DNA from: Chloroflexota bacterium
GTDB lineage: Bacteria > Chloroflexota > Dehalococcoidia > GIF9 > UBA5629
Reading direction: 5' to 3'
NCBI GenBank assembly: GCA_016865855.1
Contig: VGNX01000002.1
Coordinates: 81,574 to 145,573 of the forward strand
DNA: 64,000 nt
A program made the translations under genes and the position numbers. The notes under the pieces are model-generated. The model worked only from the letters and a program-made list of their open reading frames with translations, searched no databases and was not told the DNA's origin. Position 1 is the stretch's first letter. Every line of letters begins with the position of its first letter. This document shows positions 27,787 through 36,384 of this stretch, piece after piece.

Positions 27787-28623
27787 ATGTGTATATGGTG
27801 CGAGCGTTATGCCGATGGCTACCAGAGATGGTACTTCAATCCAGCAAACTACGCCAGAAAGCTTTACAAAATCAGGAGGGAGGAGACAGAGGCCCTAGGA
27901 GCCGAGGCTAACCCACAGGCGGCTGGAGGAATGGCTTTGCTCACCCGGGGCTTTCTGGAAGCTTTAGACAGAAATGACCATGAGGCCGTTGCCAAGATGA
28001 AGCACGATGTGGAGCAAATTGCCTGGACCACCCACTTCGGGCAAGTTGTTCCCCTCGAGGACATACTGAAGGTCATAGACATGATATACCCCATCGCCCT
28101 TATGACCTGTGCCTGCCGGCGCTCCATGTTGGGCATCCCCGATGAAGAGAATTTTACCTGTATGGGCATGGGGCCGGGAATGTATAAATGGGAGAGATGG
28201 CCAGATACCTATCGCGGTGGGATCCAATTCCTCACCCCCGATGAAGCCAAGGATATTGTCACCAAGCTGAACAAGAGGGGCTTGGTGCAGACATTGTTCA
28301 CCTTCGGCACTCCATATCTCGCCGGGATTTGCAACTGTGACTATCCTGACTGCAGTGCCATAAGAACCACGATTGACTATGGCATACACTTCTTGTGGAA
28401 AGGACACCATGTGGCCCGAGTTGACAACGAACTCTGTAACGGCTGCGCTTCATGCATCCACCGCTGCCAGTTCAAGGCTCTGAGCTTCTCCGCGACCCAG
28501 AACAAGGCTTATATTGACCTGTTTCAGTGCTTTGGCTGTGGACTCTGCGTCTCAGAGTGCCCCCAGGATGCCATCACCATGGTGGAACGGGCCAGCTTCC
28601 CCGCCCTGGCCAAAGTTTGGTGA
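27787..28623 (+). CDS. 4Fe-4S dicluster protein, paralogue of the divergent gene
   Basis: A 278-residue cytoplasmic protein. It starts MCIWCERYADGYQRWYF, has a Cys-rich middle (LMTCACRRSM; FTCMGMGPGM; GICNCDYPDC) and ends with two ferredoxin motifs (CNGCASCIHRCQFKALSF; CFGCGLCVSECPQDAITM). The order CxCRxS - CNC - two [4Fe-4S] sites repeats that of the 26386-27483 product, without its winged-helix part. AAGGAGG lies nine bases before the ATG. It heads a rightward cluster with a ferredoxin (24 bases downstream) and two further genes. Function is not recognised; an electron-transfer or metallocofactor role is likely from the clusters. Confidence 0.75.
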   Translation: MCIWCERYADGYQRWYFNPANYARKLYKIRREETEALGAEANPQAAGGMALLTRGFLEALDRNDHEAVAKMKHDVEQIAWTTHFGQVVPLEDILKVIDMIYPIALMTCACRRSMLGIPDEENFTCMGMGPGMYKWERWPDTYRGGIQFLTPDEAKDIVTKLNKRGLVQTLFTFGTPYLAGICNCDYPDCSAIRTTIDYGIHFLWKGHHVARVDNELCNGCASCIHRCQFKALSFSATQNKAYIDLFQCFGCGLCVSECPQDAITMVERASFPALAKVW

Positions 28624-28647
28624 AGATTTTACAGAGAGGGATGAGAA

Positions 28648-28884
28648 ATGCTGCCAACTATCACCGTAAATAACAAAAAATGCACTGACCCACTATCCTG
28701 CCGCAAGTGCCTGCTTATCTGCCCGACCCATGTCTTGGGCCTCGGCACCAAGGTAGGCCCCAAGAAGCACCAGGAAATAGACCCGAGCCAGTTCATTGTG
28801 GCCGGTGTCCGCTTTGAAAAATGCACCGGCTGCATGGATTGTGTTAACGTGTGCCCCAAGAGTGCCATCCAAGTGAGCTTCTAA
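28648..28884 (+). CDS. Ferredoxin-like 4Fe-4S protein
   Basis: A 78-residue protein with two Cys groups. CTDPLSCRKCLLICP is a widened first motif with three extra residues between the first two Cys, and CTGCMDCVNVCPKSAIQV is a classical second one. It may carry two [4Fe-4S] clusters, the first with altered geometry. It lies 24 bases after the 27787 gene and 16 before the 28901 gene, within one operon, and is probably the electron carrier for that set. Confidence 0.8.
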   Translation: MLPTITVNNKKCTDPLSCRKCLLICPTHVLGLGTKVGPKKHQEIDPSQFIVAGVRFEKCTGCMDCVNVCPKSAIQVSF

Positions 28885-28900
28885 CGGAGGTATTAAAGAA

Positions 28901-29482
28901 ATGACCACGGGTTGGAAATATGGCAAGCCAATGAAGGAAAATTTGATGGCCCTGGAAGAGCCAGGGAAAGTCCTGCCCTTCGACGCTGATAAAGGGCTGG
29001 TACAGGACATCACCTCAAAATTCGATTTAGGGTCAGTGGCCAAAAACCTTCAGGGCAAGGATGAAAAGGAGGCATATAAGGCGCTTGAAGAGCTGGGCAA
29101 GAAGGTGATGAAGCTCACCATTGAGCTGGCCAACACCAAATACCTGGATCGCACCGGGGAGATGGTGGAGAAGGTAGCTAAACAGACGGGCATATTTTTC
29201 CCCCATCGCTTGGGAAGATATCTGGAGCTATCCATATTCGGCCTTAGACCCTCTGACCGCTGGAACATATCCAAGGCTACCACCAAGGAGCTGGTGCTTC
29301 AGGTCTCTGCCTGTGCGGTGTACAAGGCGCTTGAGGATGCTGGCATAAAGGGACTTCCTTGCCAGGGATTCTGCTTTGCCAGCTTTATTGCTGCTGCAGA
29401 AAAGACCGGCGACCGCATAAATACCGAGATGCCGAAGACACTGCCTCAGGATGGTATGTGTGAGTTTCACATCTCAGTGTAG
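28901..29482 (+). CDS. Unknown protein, possibly ATC hydrolase-like
   Basis: A 193-residue soluble protein, mainly helical, with a C-terminal Cys cluster (GLPCQGFCFASF and the end DGMCEFHISV). The GDxxCxFxF-like ending recalls the L-2-amino-thiazoline-4-carboxylate hydrolase-like family, but this is a weak resemblance from memory. It has no Fe-S motif. It follows the ferredoxin gene by 16 bases with a CGGAGG SD, and precedes the 29520 gene by 37 bases. What can be said firmly is only that it belongs to this Fe-S operon. Confidence 0.55.
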   Translation: MTTGWKYGKPMKENLMALEEPGKVLPFDADKGLVQDITSKFDLGSVAKNLQGKDEKEAYKALEELGKKVMKLTIELANTKYLDRTGEMVEKVAKQTGIFFPHRLGRYLELSIFGLRPSDRWNISKATTKELVLQVSACAVYKALEDAGIKGLPCQGFCFASFIAAAEKTGDRINTEMPKTLPQDGMCEFHISV

Positions 29483-29519
29483 CCAAGCTCACGCTTAATG
29501 GTAACTTGGGAGGCTGCAG

Positions 29520-29804
29520 ATGCGCGTTTATCTCCCGCTAAGCGACTCCGCTGGCTTTGGGTTCTTTAGCTCTAGAAGCTTCAGAGCTCATTACCCACAG
29601 ATTACCGAAGTTCTTGAGGAATGGTATGACCGCAGCGCTGAGAACTGTGACCTCTTCGTGAACATCAGCGAGGTAGATAAGTATAGCGTAACCTGCACCG
29701 TGTGCCGTCATTTCGACAGCGGAGGCTGTGGCTCCACAGACCTTAAGGGCCCAAGCATAATCAAGCTTCTCCAAAACGCCTACAAGCATGACAGTTTAGA
29801 TTAG
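29520..29804 (+). CDS. Small Cys-containing protein of unknown function
   Basis: A 94-residue protein (MRVYLPLSDSAGFGFFSSRS) with a central CDLFVNISEVDKYSVTCTVC and CGSTDL; four Cys in all. No family recognised. GGGAGG lies six bases before the ATG, so translation is well supported. It is the last gene of the rightward Fe-S operon. The 221 bases between it and gyrB hold AT-rich sequence with a possible -10 TAAAAT at 29884-29889 but no clear -35. Confidence 0.6.
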   Translation: MRVYLPLSDSAGFGFFSSRSFRAHYPQITEVLEEWYDRSAENCDLFVNISEVDKYSVTCTVCRHFDSGGCGSTDLKGPSIIKLLQNAYKHDSLD

Positions 29805-30025
29805 GCTAACTCAAATCACCCATATCGCCAGCTAAGCCAGCAAGACAACCATCCTGAGCTTTAAGTTCCCGAGAAGATGTGATAAAATTAGTGTAATGCA
29901 ATCTCTTGTGCAATTTCGTTTTGCAGGCACTAAATGTAGTATTGGTAAGTTATTCTTAATTCCCCGCTATACCTATTCCAGAATTACTTGTGGAATATTT
30001 TCGTTCTAGTTAGTATTCAGTAGTC

Positions 30026-31945
30026 ATGCCGCAGCAAGCCAACAACAATACATTCGAAGACTACACTGCAGAGGATATCCGTATTCTGGATGGCCTAGAG
30101 GCGGTGCGACGCCGCCCGGGCATGTACATTGGCAGCACCGATGAACACGGGCTGCACCATCTGGTCTATGAGATAGTCTATAACAGCATAGACGAGGCAA
30201 TGGCTGGCTACTGCGACCAATGCGAGATAATAATTCACAAGGATAACGCAGTAACAGTCAAAGATAACGGCCGAGGTATACCGGTGGAAATCCACCCGGC
30301 AACCAATACCTCAGCCCTCGAAGCAGTTATGACCCGGCTCCACGCTGGAGCTAAATTCGGCGGCCGCACCTACACAGTGTCCAGCGGGTTACACGGTGTT
30401 GGTGCTTCAGTAGTAAATGCCCTGTCTTCCTGGCTCAATGCCGAGGTCAAACGCCAGGGTAAGATCTACCGCCAGAAATATGAACGTGGCACTCCTACCT
30501 GCGATCTGGAAGCCATCGGCGATACCGAAAAAACGGGAACTACCATCACTTTCCTGGCTGACACCGAAATCTTCAGTGAGATTAATTACGATTTCGATAC
30601 AATCCGCCAGCGCCTCAAAGAACTAGCTTTTTTGAACAAGAACCTGGAAATAAGCTTCAAAGATGAGAGAACTGACCAAGAGGCAACATTCCTCTTTGAA
30701 GGTGGCATAGCTAGCCTTGTCAGCCGGTTCAATAAAAACCGGCAAGTCCTCCATCGTCAGCCCGTCTACATATCCGGCACAATAAACAGCACCATTGTAG
30801 AAGTAGCCCTGCAATACAACGATGGCTTTACCGAATCTACGCTTAGCTTTGCCAACTGCGTCAATACAATAGACGGAGGCAGCCATCTTACCGGGTTCCG
30901 CTCAGCGCTAACCCGTGTCCTCAATGACTATGCTCGAAAGAACAAGCTGTTAAAGGATTCCGACCCCAATCTGATAGGTGATGACGTTCGTGACGGGCTG
31001 ACATCCGTCATCAGTGTCAAGCTTGTTGAACCCCAGTTTGAAGGGCAAACCAAAGCCAAATTAGGTAATCCTGAAATAAAAACACAGGTCGAAGCCGTAG
31101 TAGCTGATGGCCTTTCGCTGTATCTGGAGCAGCACCCCGATGACGCAAAATCAATCATAGATAAGTGCCTAATCTCGGCTAAAGCTAGAGAGGCAGCTCG
31201 AAAGGCTCGCGACCTTATCTTCAAGAAAAGCAGCTTAGAAGCAGGTACTCTGCCTGGAAAGTTAGCCGGCTGCTCAGAGACCGACCCTCGCGAGTGTGAA
31301 CTTTTCATGGTTGAAGGTGACTCTGCCGGGGGTTCAGCTAAGCAGGGTCGGGACCGCCGTTTCCAAGCCATTTTACCGCTGCGAGGTAAAATCCTTAATG
31401 TGGAAAAGGCTCCTAAAGATAAGATCCTGGACCATGAAGAAATCCGGGCCATTATAACCGCAGTAGGAGCCGGCATCGGTGACCAGCTCGACTTTTCCAG
31501 ACTACGCTACCACCGCATAATCATTATGACTGATGCCGATGTCGATGGCTCCCACATTCGAACACTGCTGCTTACCTTCTTCTACCGCAACATGACAGAG
31601 CTCATCAGCCAGGGTCACCTTTTCATCGCTCAGCCGCCTCTATACCGCATTCAAGCGGGTAAGCAACTATTCTGGATTTACTCAGAGAAAGAAAAGGATG
31701 CCAAGCTTAAGGAGTTCAAAGGCAGTAAATTGGAAATCCAGCGCTACAAGGGATTAGGAGAAATGAGCCCCGAGCAGCTATGGGAAACTACTATGAACCC
31801 GGCATCGCGAACTCTGCTCAAGGTGGAAATCGAAGACGCCATAGCGGCCGACAGGGTATTTCATATGCTTATGGGCAGTGAAGTCCCACCCCGAAAATCC
31901 TTCATCCAGGCCCATGCCAGAAGCGTCAGAAACCTGGATATTTAG
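30026..31945 (+). CDS. gyrB: DNA gyrase subunit B
   Basis: A 639-residue type IIA topoisomerase ATPase subunit. GHKL motifs are NSIDEAMAG, DNGRGIP and GLHGVGASVVNAL; the TOPRIM domain has EGDSAGGSAKQGRDR and DADVDGSHIRTLLLTFF; the C-terminal KGLGEMSPEQLWETTMNP and RVFHMLMGSEVPPRKSFI complete it. Length is typical for Gram-positive and Chloroflexota forms, which lack the E. coli insert. It lies near dnaA and the candidate origin but converges with nadD (11 bases between stops). Confidence 0.97.
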   Translation: MPQQANNNTFEDYTAEDIRILDGLEAVRRRPGMYIGSTDEHGLHHLVYEIVYNSIDEAMAGYCDQCEIIIHKDNAVTVKDNGRGIPVEIHPATNTSALEAVMTRLHAGAKFGGRTYTVSSGLHGVGASVVNALSSWLNAEVKRQGKIYRQKYERGTPTCDLEAIGDTEKTGTTITFLADTEIFSEINYDFDTIRQRLKELAFLNKNLEISFKDERTDQEATFLFEGGIASLVSRFNKNRQVLHRQPVYISGTINSTIVEVALQYNDGFTESTLSFANCVNTIDGGSHLTGFRSALTRVLNDYARKNKLLKDSDPNLIGDDVRDGLTSVISVKLVEPQFEGQTKAKLGNPEIKTQVEAVVADGLSLYLEQHPDDAKSIIDKCLISAKAREAARKARDLIFKKSSLEAGTLPGKLAGCSETDPRECELFMVEGDSAGGSAKQGRDRRFQAILPLRGKILNVEKAPKDKILDHEEIRAIITAVGAGIGDQLDFSRLRYHRIIIMTDADVDGSHIRTLLLTFFYRNMTELISQGHLFIAQPPLYRIQAGKQLFWIYSEKEKDAKLKEFKGSKLEIQRYKGLGEMSPEQLWETTMNPASRTLLKVEIEDAIAADRVFHMLMGSEVPPRKSFIQAHARSVRNLDI

Positions 31946-31956
31946 CCTGTCAGATT

Positions 31957-32565
31957 TTATTTCCGTTGCCGGTATAGCTTCTGTTCTTTTATATAACTCT
32001 CCACCTCATCAGGCACAAGGCCGTGAATAGATAACCCCTGAGCTACTCTCTTTCGTATGTCCGAAGAACTGATGTCAACTGGCGGTATATCGAGCCATAT
32101 CACACTCTGAGTTACTCCAGGAACCGACGCTTCCAGGGTCTTTAAGTCTGGGCGGCTGAAACCCGGTCTGGTAACCGCCACCAACTTACAGAGCTGAAAC
32201 AATTTGGCCGGCTCCTTCCATTGAGGAAGCTCAGCTAGGCTGTCCCAGCCTAATATGAAGAAAATTTTCGTTTCAGCACCCAGTCGCTGCTGTAAAGTAG
32301 TCATGGTTTCAACACTGTATGAAGGCCAAGGGCGATACGCCATAATGGTCGAGAGCTCAAAATAGGGGTTATTAGCAATCGCCAGCTTCACCATCTCCAC
32401 ACGGTGAATTGCTGAAGCGATGCTCCTCTCTGCCTTAAACCACGGCTGCGAATCAAGAACAAAGATAACTTTGGCAAGCCTGAGCTTTAGCCTAGCTTCT
32501 TCAGCTATAATGAGATGCCCCGAATGAATGGGGTCAAAAGTGCCGCCTAATACACCTATATCCAT
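31957..32565 (-). CDS. nadD: Nicotinate-nucleotide adenylyltransferase
   Basis: A 202-residue nucleotidyltransferase that makes deamido-NAD from nicotinate mononucleotide and ATP. The GGTFDPIHSGHLIIAEEA motif (HxGH-type) and C-terminal ISSSDIRKRVAQG are both present, as is FILGWDSLAELPQWK. It overlaps the upstream obg gene by ten bases; the obg-nadD pairing is common. Confidence 0.94.
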   Translation of the reverse strand: MDIGVLGGTFDPIHSGHLIIAEEARLKLRLAKVIFVLDSQPWFKAERSIASAIHRVEMVKLAIANNPYFELSTIMAYRPWPSYSVETMTTLQQRLGAETKIFFILGWDSLAELPQWKEPAKLFQLCKLVAVTRPGFSRPDLKTLEASVPGVTQSVIWLDIPPVDISSSDIRKRVAQGLSIHGLVPDEVESYIKEQKLYRQRK

Positions 32566-33623
32566 TTACCCCGCCTAACCTTGGGCTTAGGTCGAAAAAC
32601 AGCCATCGGCACCTCTGAGCCGGTGCCCTTCTCCTGAACCTCCTCCAAGATTTTAGCTATCTCTGATATAAGCTCAGACACACCTTGCTTGGTAATTGCT
32701 GATATAAAGAATGCCTTTATTCCCAGAGAGCTGAAGAGCTGCCTAATCTCCAGCAACCGAGCTTGAACCTCCGGCAAATCTACTTTGTTCACCACCACAA
32801 CCTGAGGCTTTTGAGCCATCTCTGGCTTATATAAAGCCAGCTCCCTGTTCAGGTTGTTCATATCATCAATTATAGATGGAGACCTACCATCGAGCACATG
32901 AAGCAAAACCCTAGTCCTCTCAGCATGGCGCAGGAATTCATGCCCCAGCCCCCTGCCCAGATGAGCACCATCCACAAGCCCGGGAATCTCCGCCAAAACA
33001 AATGCCTTCATCCCCACCTCAACCACACCCAGTGCTGGCTCACGGGTAGTGAAAGGGTAATCAGCTATTTTCGGCCTGGCTTTAGACACGGCTGCCAAAA
33101 GGGTGGATTTACCTACGTTGGGATAGCCTATAATACCCACATCGGCAATAAGTTTAAGATCAAGGACAATACGATGTTCTCCGCCAGGCTCACCCTTAGT
33201 AGCTATTTTGGGAGCCTGGTTCCTAGACGTAGCAAAATGGACATTTCCCAACCCGCCACTACCCCCTTTAGCCACCAGAACTTTTTGTCCTTGCTGACTC
33301 AAATCAGACAGCAGCACTTCTTGCTCATCTTCCTTAAGAAATACCATAGTTCCTAAAGGCACCTTGATTACAAGGTCATCACCCTTTGCACCGTGTTTCT
33401 TCTGCTTCCCTCCACTCCTCCCGGATACCGCCTTAAAACGCCTCTTACGTCGAAAGTAATCCAGGGTGGTAGCACTTCTATCAGCAGTAATATGAACACT
33501 TCCTCCATCACCTCCATCACCACCATCAGGACCACCAAGCGGTACGAACTTCTCATGACGGAAACTAACTACACCATCCCCACCATTACCACCTCCTACC
33601 ATAATTTCAACTCTATCCATCAA
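32556..33623 (-). CDS. obgE: GTPase Obg (short form)
   Basis: A 355-residue ribosome-associated GTPase. The Gly-rich Obg fold spans about residues 1-155 (GGGNGGDGVVSFRHEKFVPL, GGPDGGDGGDGG). The G domain has GYPNVGKST (G1), EIPGLVDGA (G3) and VVNKVDL (G4). No OCT domain follows the G domain, only a short basic tail (FRPKPKVRRGKWI). The product functions in late 50S assembly. Upstream lies the candidate replication origin. Confidence 0.95.
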   Translation of the reverse strand: MMDRVEIMVGGGNGGDGVVSFRHEKFVPLGGPDGGDGGDGGSVHITADRSATTLDYFRRKRRFKAVSGRSGGKQKKHGAKGDDLVIKVPLGTMVFLKEDEQEVLLSDLSQQGQKVLVAKGGSGGLGNVHFATSRNQAPKIATKGEPGGEHRIVLDLKLIADVGIIGYPNVGKSTLLAAVSKARPKIADYPFTTREPALGVVEVGMKAFVLAEIPGLVDGAHLGRGLGHEFLRHAERTRVLLHVLDGRSPSIIDDMNNLNRELALYKPEMAQKPQVVVVNKVDLPEVQARLLEIRQLFSSLGIKAFFISAITKQGVSELISEIAKILEEVQEKGTGSEVPMAVFRPKPKVRRGKWI

Positions 33624-33629
33624 ATTATA

Positions 33630-33841
33630 TCCTTGTTACTATAATTAATATAAGTATTTACTGTTAAGGTGAATAGTTAATAATAACTAATAAGTCAGGT
33701 TTATAAGTATATTGAACATATTATGAAGAGAATAGAATGATATTTCAATATAGGATGGTTTATGAACAAATTATGAACAAGTTATTAACAGGTGAGTGGG
33801 GTTGCGCACAATTTTAGGTGGGTTTCCCCATAAGTACTAAT
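33630..33841. other. Candidate replication origin (oriC)
   Basis: A 212-base, strongly AT-rich gene-free stretch between obg and dnaA. Three DnaA-box-like 9-mers stand in a row: TTATGAACA (33760-33768), TTATGAACA (33771-33779) and TTATTAACA (33782-33790), each exactly 11 bases from the next, so they lie on one face of the helix. To the left is a run of A/T-only blocks (TTAATAATAACTAATAAG and similar, about 33640-33720) suitable as an unwinding element. The neighbours dnaA, gyrB and gyrA support an origin. The boxes differ from TTATCCACA at positions 5 and 6, and the DnaA here has an altered recognition helix. Confidence 0.55.
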
Positions 33842-35191
33842 TTAGTTTCTGGTTGTTTTAGTTTTTAGCTGTTGTTGGAGCTCTTCGAGTGATTTCCCAA
33901 GCTGAGGATTAATCTTTATTTGATCAGCTATCATTTTAAAGCCGTAAAGTACGGTTCTATGCTTTCTACCTCCTAGCAGTTTACCGATTTCAGCTAAGCC
34001 ACAATGGTTCTGCTCGCGTAACAGGTACATGGTGACCTGACGAGCTAAAGCCGTTTTCTTATCTCGCCGTTTGCCTTTTAATGTTTCAAGGTCGATGCCA
34101 TAATAGTCAGCTACAGTGGTCATTATTAGCTTAAGTATGGCTTCTTGCTTACTGTCTTTTGGCATTATGTCTGCCAGTGCCTGCGTGGTTAAGTGCATAT
34201 CTAGCTTTGTGCCGCTCAGCCTTGAGTAGGTGAGCACTCTATTTAAGGCGCCTTCTAATTCCCGAATATTGTGCTGAAACTGCGTTGCTAGAAACCGCAG
34301 GACTTCCGTTGGAATTGGCATGTTTAGCTGCTTCGCCTTAACTTTGAGGATGGCTAGGCGTGTTTCCAAATCTGGTAGTCCCAAATCAGCAACAAGCCCC
34401 CATTCAAGCCGGGATCTCAATTTCTTGGTGATTGAGGATATAGCTTTGGGAGGGCGATCGCATGTAACTACAATTTGGCAGTTATTTTCATAGAGGTCGT
34501 TGAAAATGTGTACCAGGCATTCTTGGGTCTGTGCTTTGCCACTTAGGAATTGGACATCATCGAGTAGCAAGAAGTCAGTGCTCCTGAACTTGCGGTGAAA
34601 GTCATCAATCCTATTGTTCTTGAGGGCGGTTATAAACTGGTTGGTAAACTGCTCAGCGCTAGCTACAAGTATGTTAAGACCTTTAGCCTTGACTATGTGT
34701 CCTATGGCATGCAGTAGATGTGTTTTGCCTGTGCCGGTGTCACCATAAATGAAAAGCGGATTGTATCTACGTCCGGGCTCTTCAGAAATCTCTAAAGCTG
34801 ATGCGTAAGCTAACCGGTTGTATTCACCGACTACGAAGGTATCAAAAGTGTACTTTGGATTGAGCCTTGCTGCTGCCGTTGGCTCCTTCAGCTTCGAGCT
34901 TGTCCCACCGTCAGCTTGGTAGGCGGGGTTTAGGTGGATACCTGGACTGGTGGGCCGAATTGCAAATTGGACGTCAACGGTCTTGCCAGTAATACCGGTT
35001 AAAGTCCTCTTGATTAAGGAATAGAGGCGACTTCTTAACCATTCAGCGATGAAGACGTTAGGAACACCGATAACAAAGACATCTTCTTTATAACTTATAC
35101 CGGTGGTATCCTTAAGCCAAGTATCATAGTTTGGCTTGTTAACTTGAAGTTGGAGTTCTCCCAGAGCTGCTTCCCAGATTTTTTGTGGCAA
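33842..35191 (-). CDS. dnaA: Chromosomal replication initiator DnaA, divergent box-recognition helix
   Basis: A 449-residue initiator. The AAA+ part has FIYGDTGTGKTHLLHAIGH (Walker A) and FLLLDDVQFLSGKAQTQE (Walker B); domain III also shows LRSRLEWGLVADLGLPDLET. The DNA-binding signature in domain IV reads GGRKHRTVLYGFKMI where E. coli has GGRDHTTVLHACRKI: the Asp and first Thr that contact bases are Lys and Arg. The start is a TTG (35191) with AGGA four bases upstream. It is divergent from fmt. The adjacent AT-rich region is the candidate oriC. Confidence 0.96.
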   Translation of the reverse strand: MPQKIWEAALGELQLQVNKPNYDTWLKDTTGISYKEDVFVIGVPNVFIAEWLRSRLYSLIKRTLTGITGKTVDVQFAIRPTSPGIHLNPAYQADGGTSSKLKEPTAAARLNPKYTFDTFVVGEYNRLAYASALEISEEPGRRYNPLFIYGDTGTGKTHLLHAIGHIVKAKGLNILVASAEQFTNQFITALKNNRIDDFHRKFRSTDFLLLDDVQFLSGKAQTQECLVHIFNDLYENNCQIVVTCDRPPKAISSITKKLRSRLEWGLVADLGLPDLETRLAILKVKAKQLNMPIPTEVLRFLATQFQHNIRELEGALNRVLTYSRLSGTKLDMHLTTQALADIMPKDSKQEAILKLIMTTVADYYGIDLETLKGKRRDKKTALARQVTMYLLREQNHCGLAEIGKLLGGRKHRTVLYGFKMIADQIKINPQLGKSLEELQQQLKTKTTRN

Positions 35192-35309
35192 TTTATCCTG
35201 CCGCTAGAAAAAAATAATCCCCTATCCCGGTGAAAAAACCTTTCAAAATTAATAATTGAGTGATAGACTGAAAGGAATGAACCAGAACTACCCCACAAAC
35301 CTACTTTTA

Positions 35310-35341
35310 ATAGAGTAGCACGGCGTTCTCTTGGGGTGTCA
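35310..35341 (-). promoter_or_regulatory. Possible dnaA promoter
   Basis: On the minus strand, TTGACA in CCCTTGACACCCC lies 19 bases before an extended -10-like TGCTACTCT. The spacing is longer than optimal, so confidence is limited. It would give a leader of about 115 bases that contains no TTATGAACA-type box. Confidence 0.35.
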
Positions 35342-35350
35342 AGGGGGTTT

Positions 35351-35378
35351 TTGACATAATGGAGAAAGTTGGTAAAAT
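35351..35378 (+). promoter_or_regulatory. fmt promoter, predicting a leaderless mRNA
   Basis: TTGACA (35351-35356), 16-base spacer, TAAAAT (35373-35378). The GTG start of fmt is at 35385, seven bases after the -10, which is where transcription would begin. No SD lies before the GTG. Confidence 0.6.
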
Positions 35379-35384
35379 TTATTT

Positions 35385-36329
35385 GTGACAACTCGCATCA
35401 TTTTTATGGGGACTCCGGAGTTTGCTGTTCCCAGTTTGGCGGCGTTACTTCATAGCTCTTACCAGGTAGTCGCTGTATATACTCAACCTGATAAGAAGGC
35501 CGGCCGGGGGCAGAGCGTTGCTTTCTCTCCTGTAAAGCAACTGGCGTTATCTCAGGAGCTTGAGGTGGTTCAGCCAGATAGCTTGAAAGTCGCTGGCACA
35601 GTTGAGAAGTTGGCTAGTTTTGCTCCTGACCTGATGGTGGTGGCAGCTTTTAGGCAGATTCTGCCGCCGGAGATATTGGCTTTACCAAAGTTTGGTTGCC
35701 TTAATGTTCATCCCTCTCTTCTCCCTCGATATCGAGGTGCCTCACCGATAGCCACGGCCATTTTACAAGGGGATGAAATTACGGGGGTCACCATTATGTT
35801 GCTGGACGTTGGTTTGGATAGCGGCCCTATTTTGAGCCAGAGGGAAGTTTCCATATCTGCTGATGATACTACTGGTTCACTCGCCGTTAAGCTAGCTCAA
35901 GCCGGGGCACAATTGCTTATGGAGACATTGCCCTTGTGGATTGATGGGCGAATTCAGGCACAGCCTCAGGAGGAAAGCCGGGCCAGTTATAGTAAAGTCA
36001 TAATTAAAGGCGATGGGGAGATGGACTGGCGACTTCCAGCTCTAGACTTATGGCGACGAGTCAGAGCCTTTGACCCCTGGCCGGGCTGCTACGCCTGGTG
36101 GCACGGTAAGCGGTTGAAGCTTGGTAAGGTCGTGCCGCTGTATGGCGAGAAGTCTGGAGAACCTGGTAAGGTGATAGCCTTGTCTCCGCCAGCGCCGGCG
36201 ACAGTTGGAGTTGAAACTGGAGATGGAGTTCTAGGGCTGCTCAGGGTTCAATTGGAGGGAAAGAATGAAATGTCGGCAGAGGAGTTTGTGCGAGGACAAC
36301 GGGATTTCATTGGCAGCAGTCTGTTTTGA
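35385..36329 (+). CDS. fmt: Methionyl-tRNA formyltransferase
   Basis: A 314-residue enzyme that formylates initiator Met-tRNA using 10-formyl-tetrahydrofolate. Motifs: IIFMGTPEFAVPSLAALL, HPSLLPRYRGASPIATAILQ (the catalytic His and Asn region, with CLNVHPSLLP) and GVTIMLLDVGLDSGPILS. The C-terminal OB-like domain includes VRAFDPWPGCYAWWHGKRLK. It starts at GTG 35385 with no SD but with a promoter placed so that the transcript would start at or next to the GTG. The Zn-peptidase gene follows after 55 bases. Confidence 0.95.
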   Translation: MTTRIIFMGTPEFAVPSLAALLHSSYQVVAVYTQPDKKAGRGQSVAFSPVKQLALSQELEVVQPDSLKVAGTVEKLASFAPDLMVVAAFRQILPPEILALPKFGCLNVHPSLLPRYRGASPIATAILQGDEITGVTIMLLDVGLDSGPILSQREVSISADDTTGSLAVKLAQAGAQLLMETLPLWIDGRIQAQPQEESRASYSKVIIKGDGEMDWRLPALDLWRRVRAFDPWPGCYAWWHGKRLKLGKVVPLYGEKSGEPGKVIALSPPAPATVGVETGDGVLGLLRVQLEGKNEMSAEEFVRGQRDFIGSSLF

Positions 36330-36384
36330 CTTTAATTTCTGTTTTGGCTAAAATTATAACTTACGTAAGGAGGGATGTAGGAAG

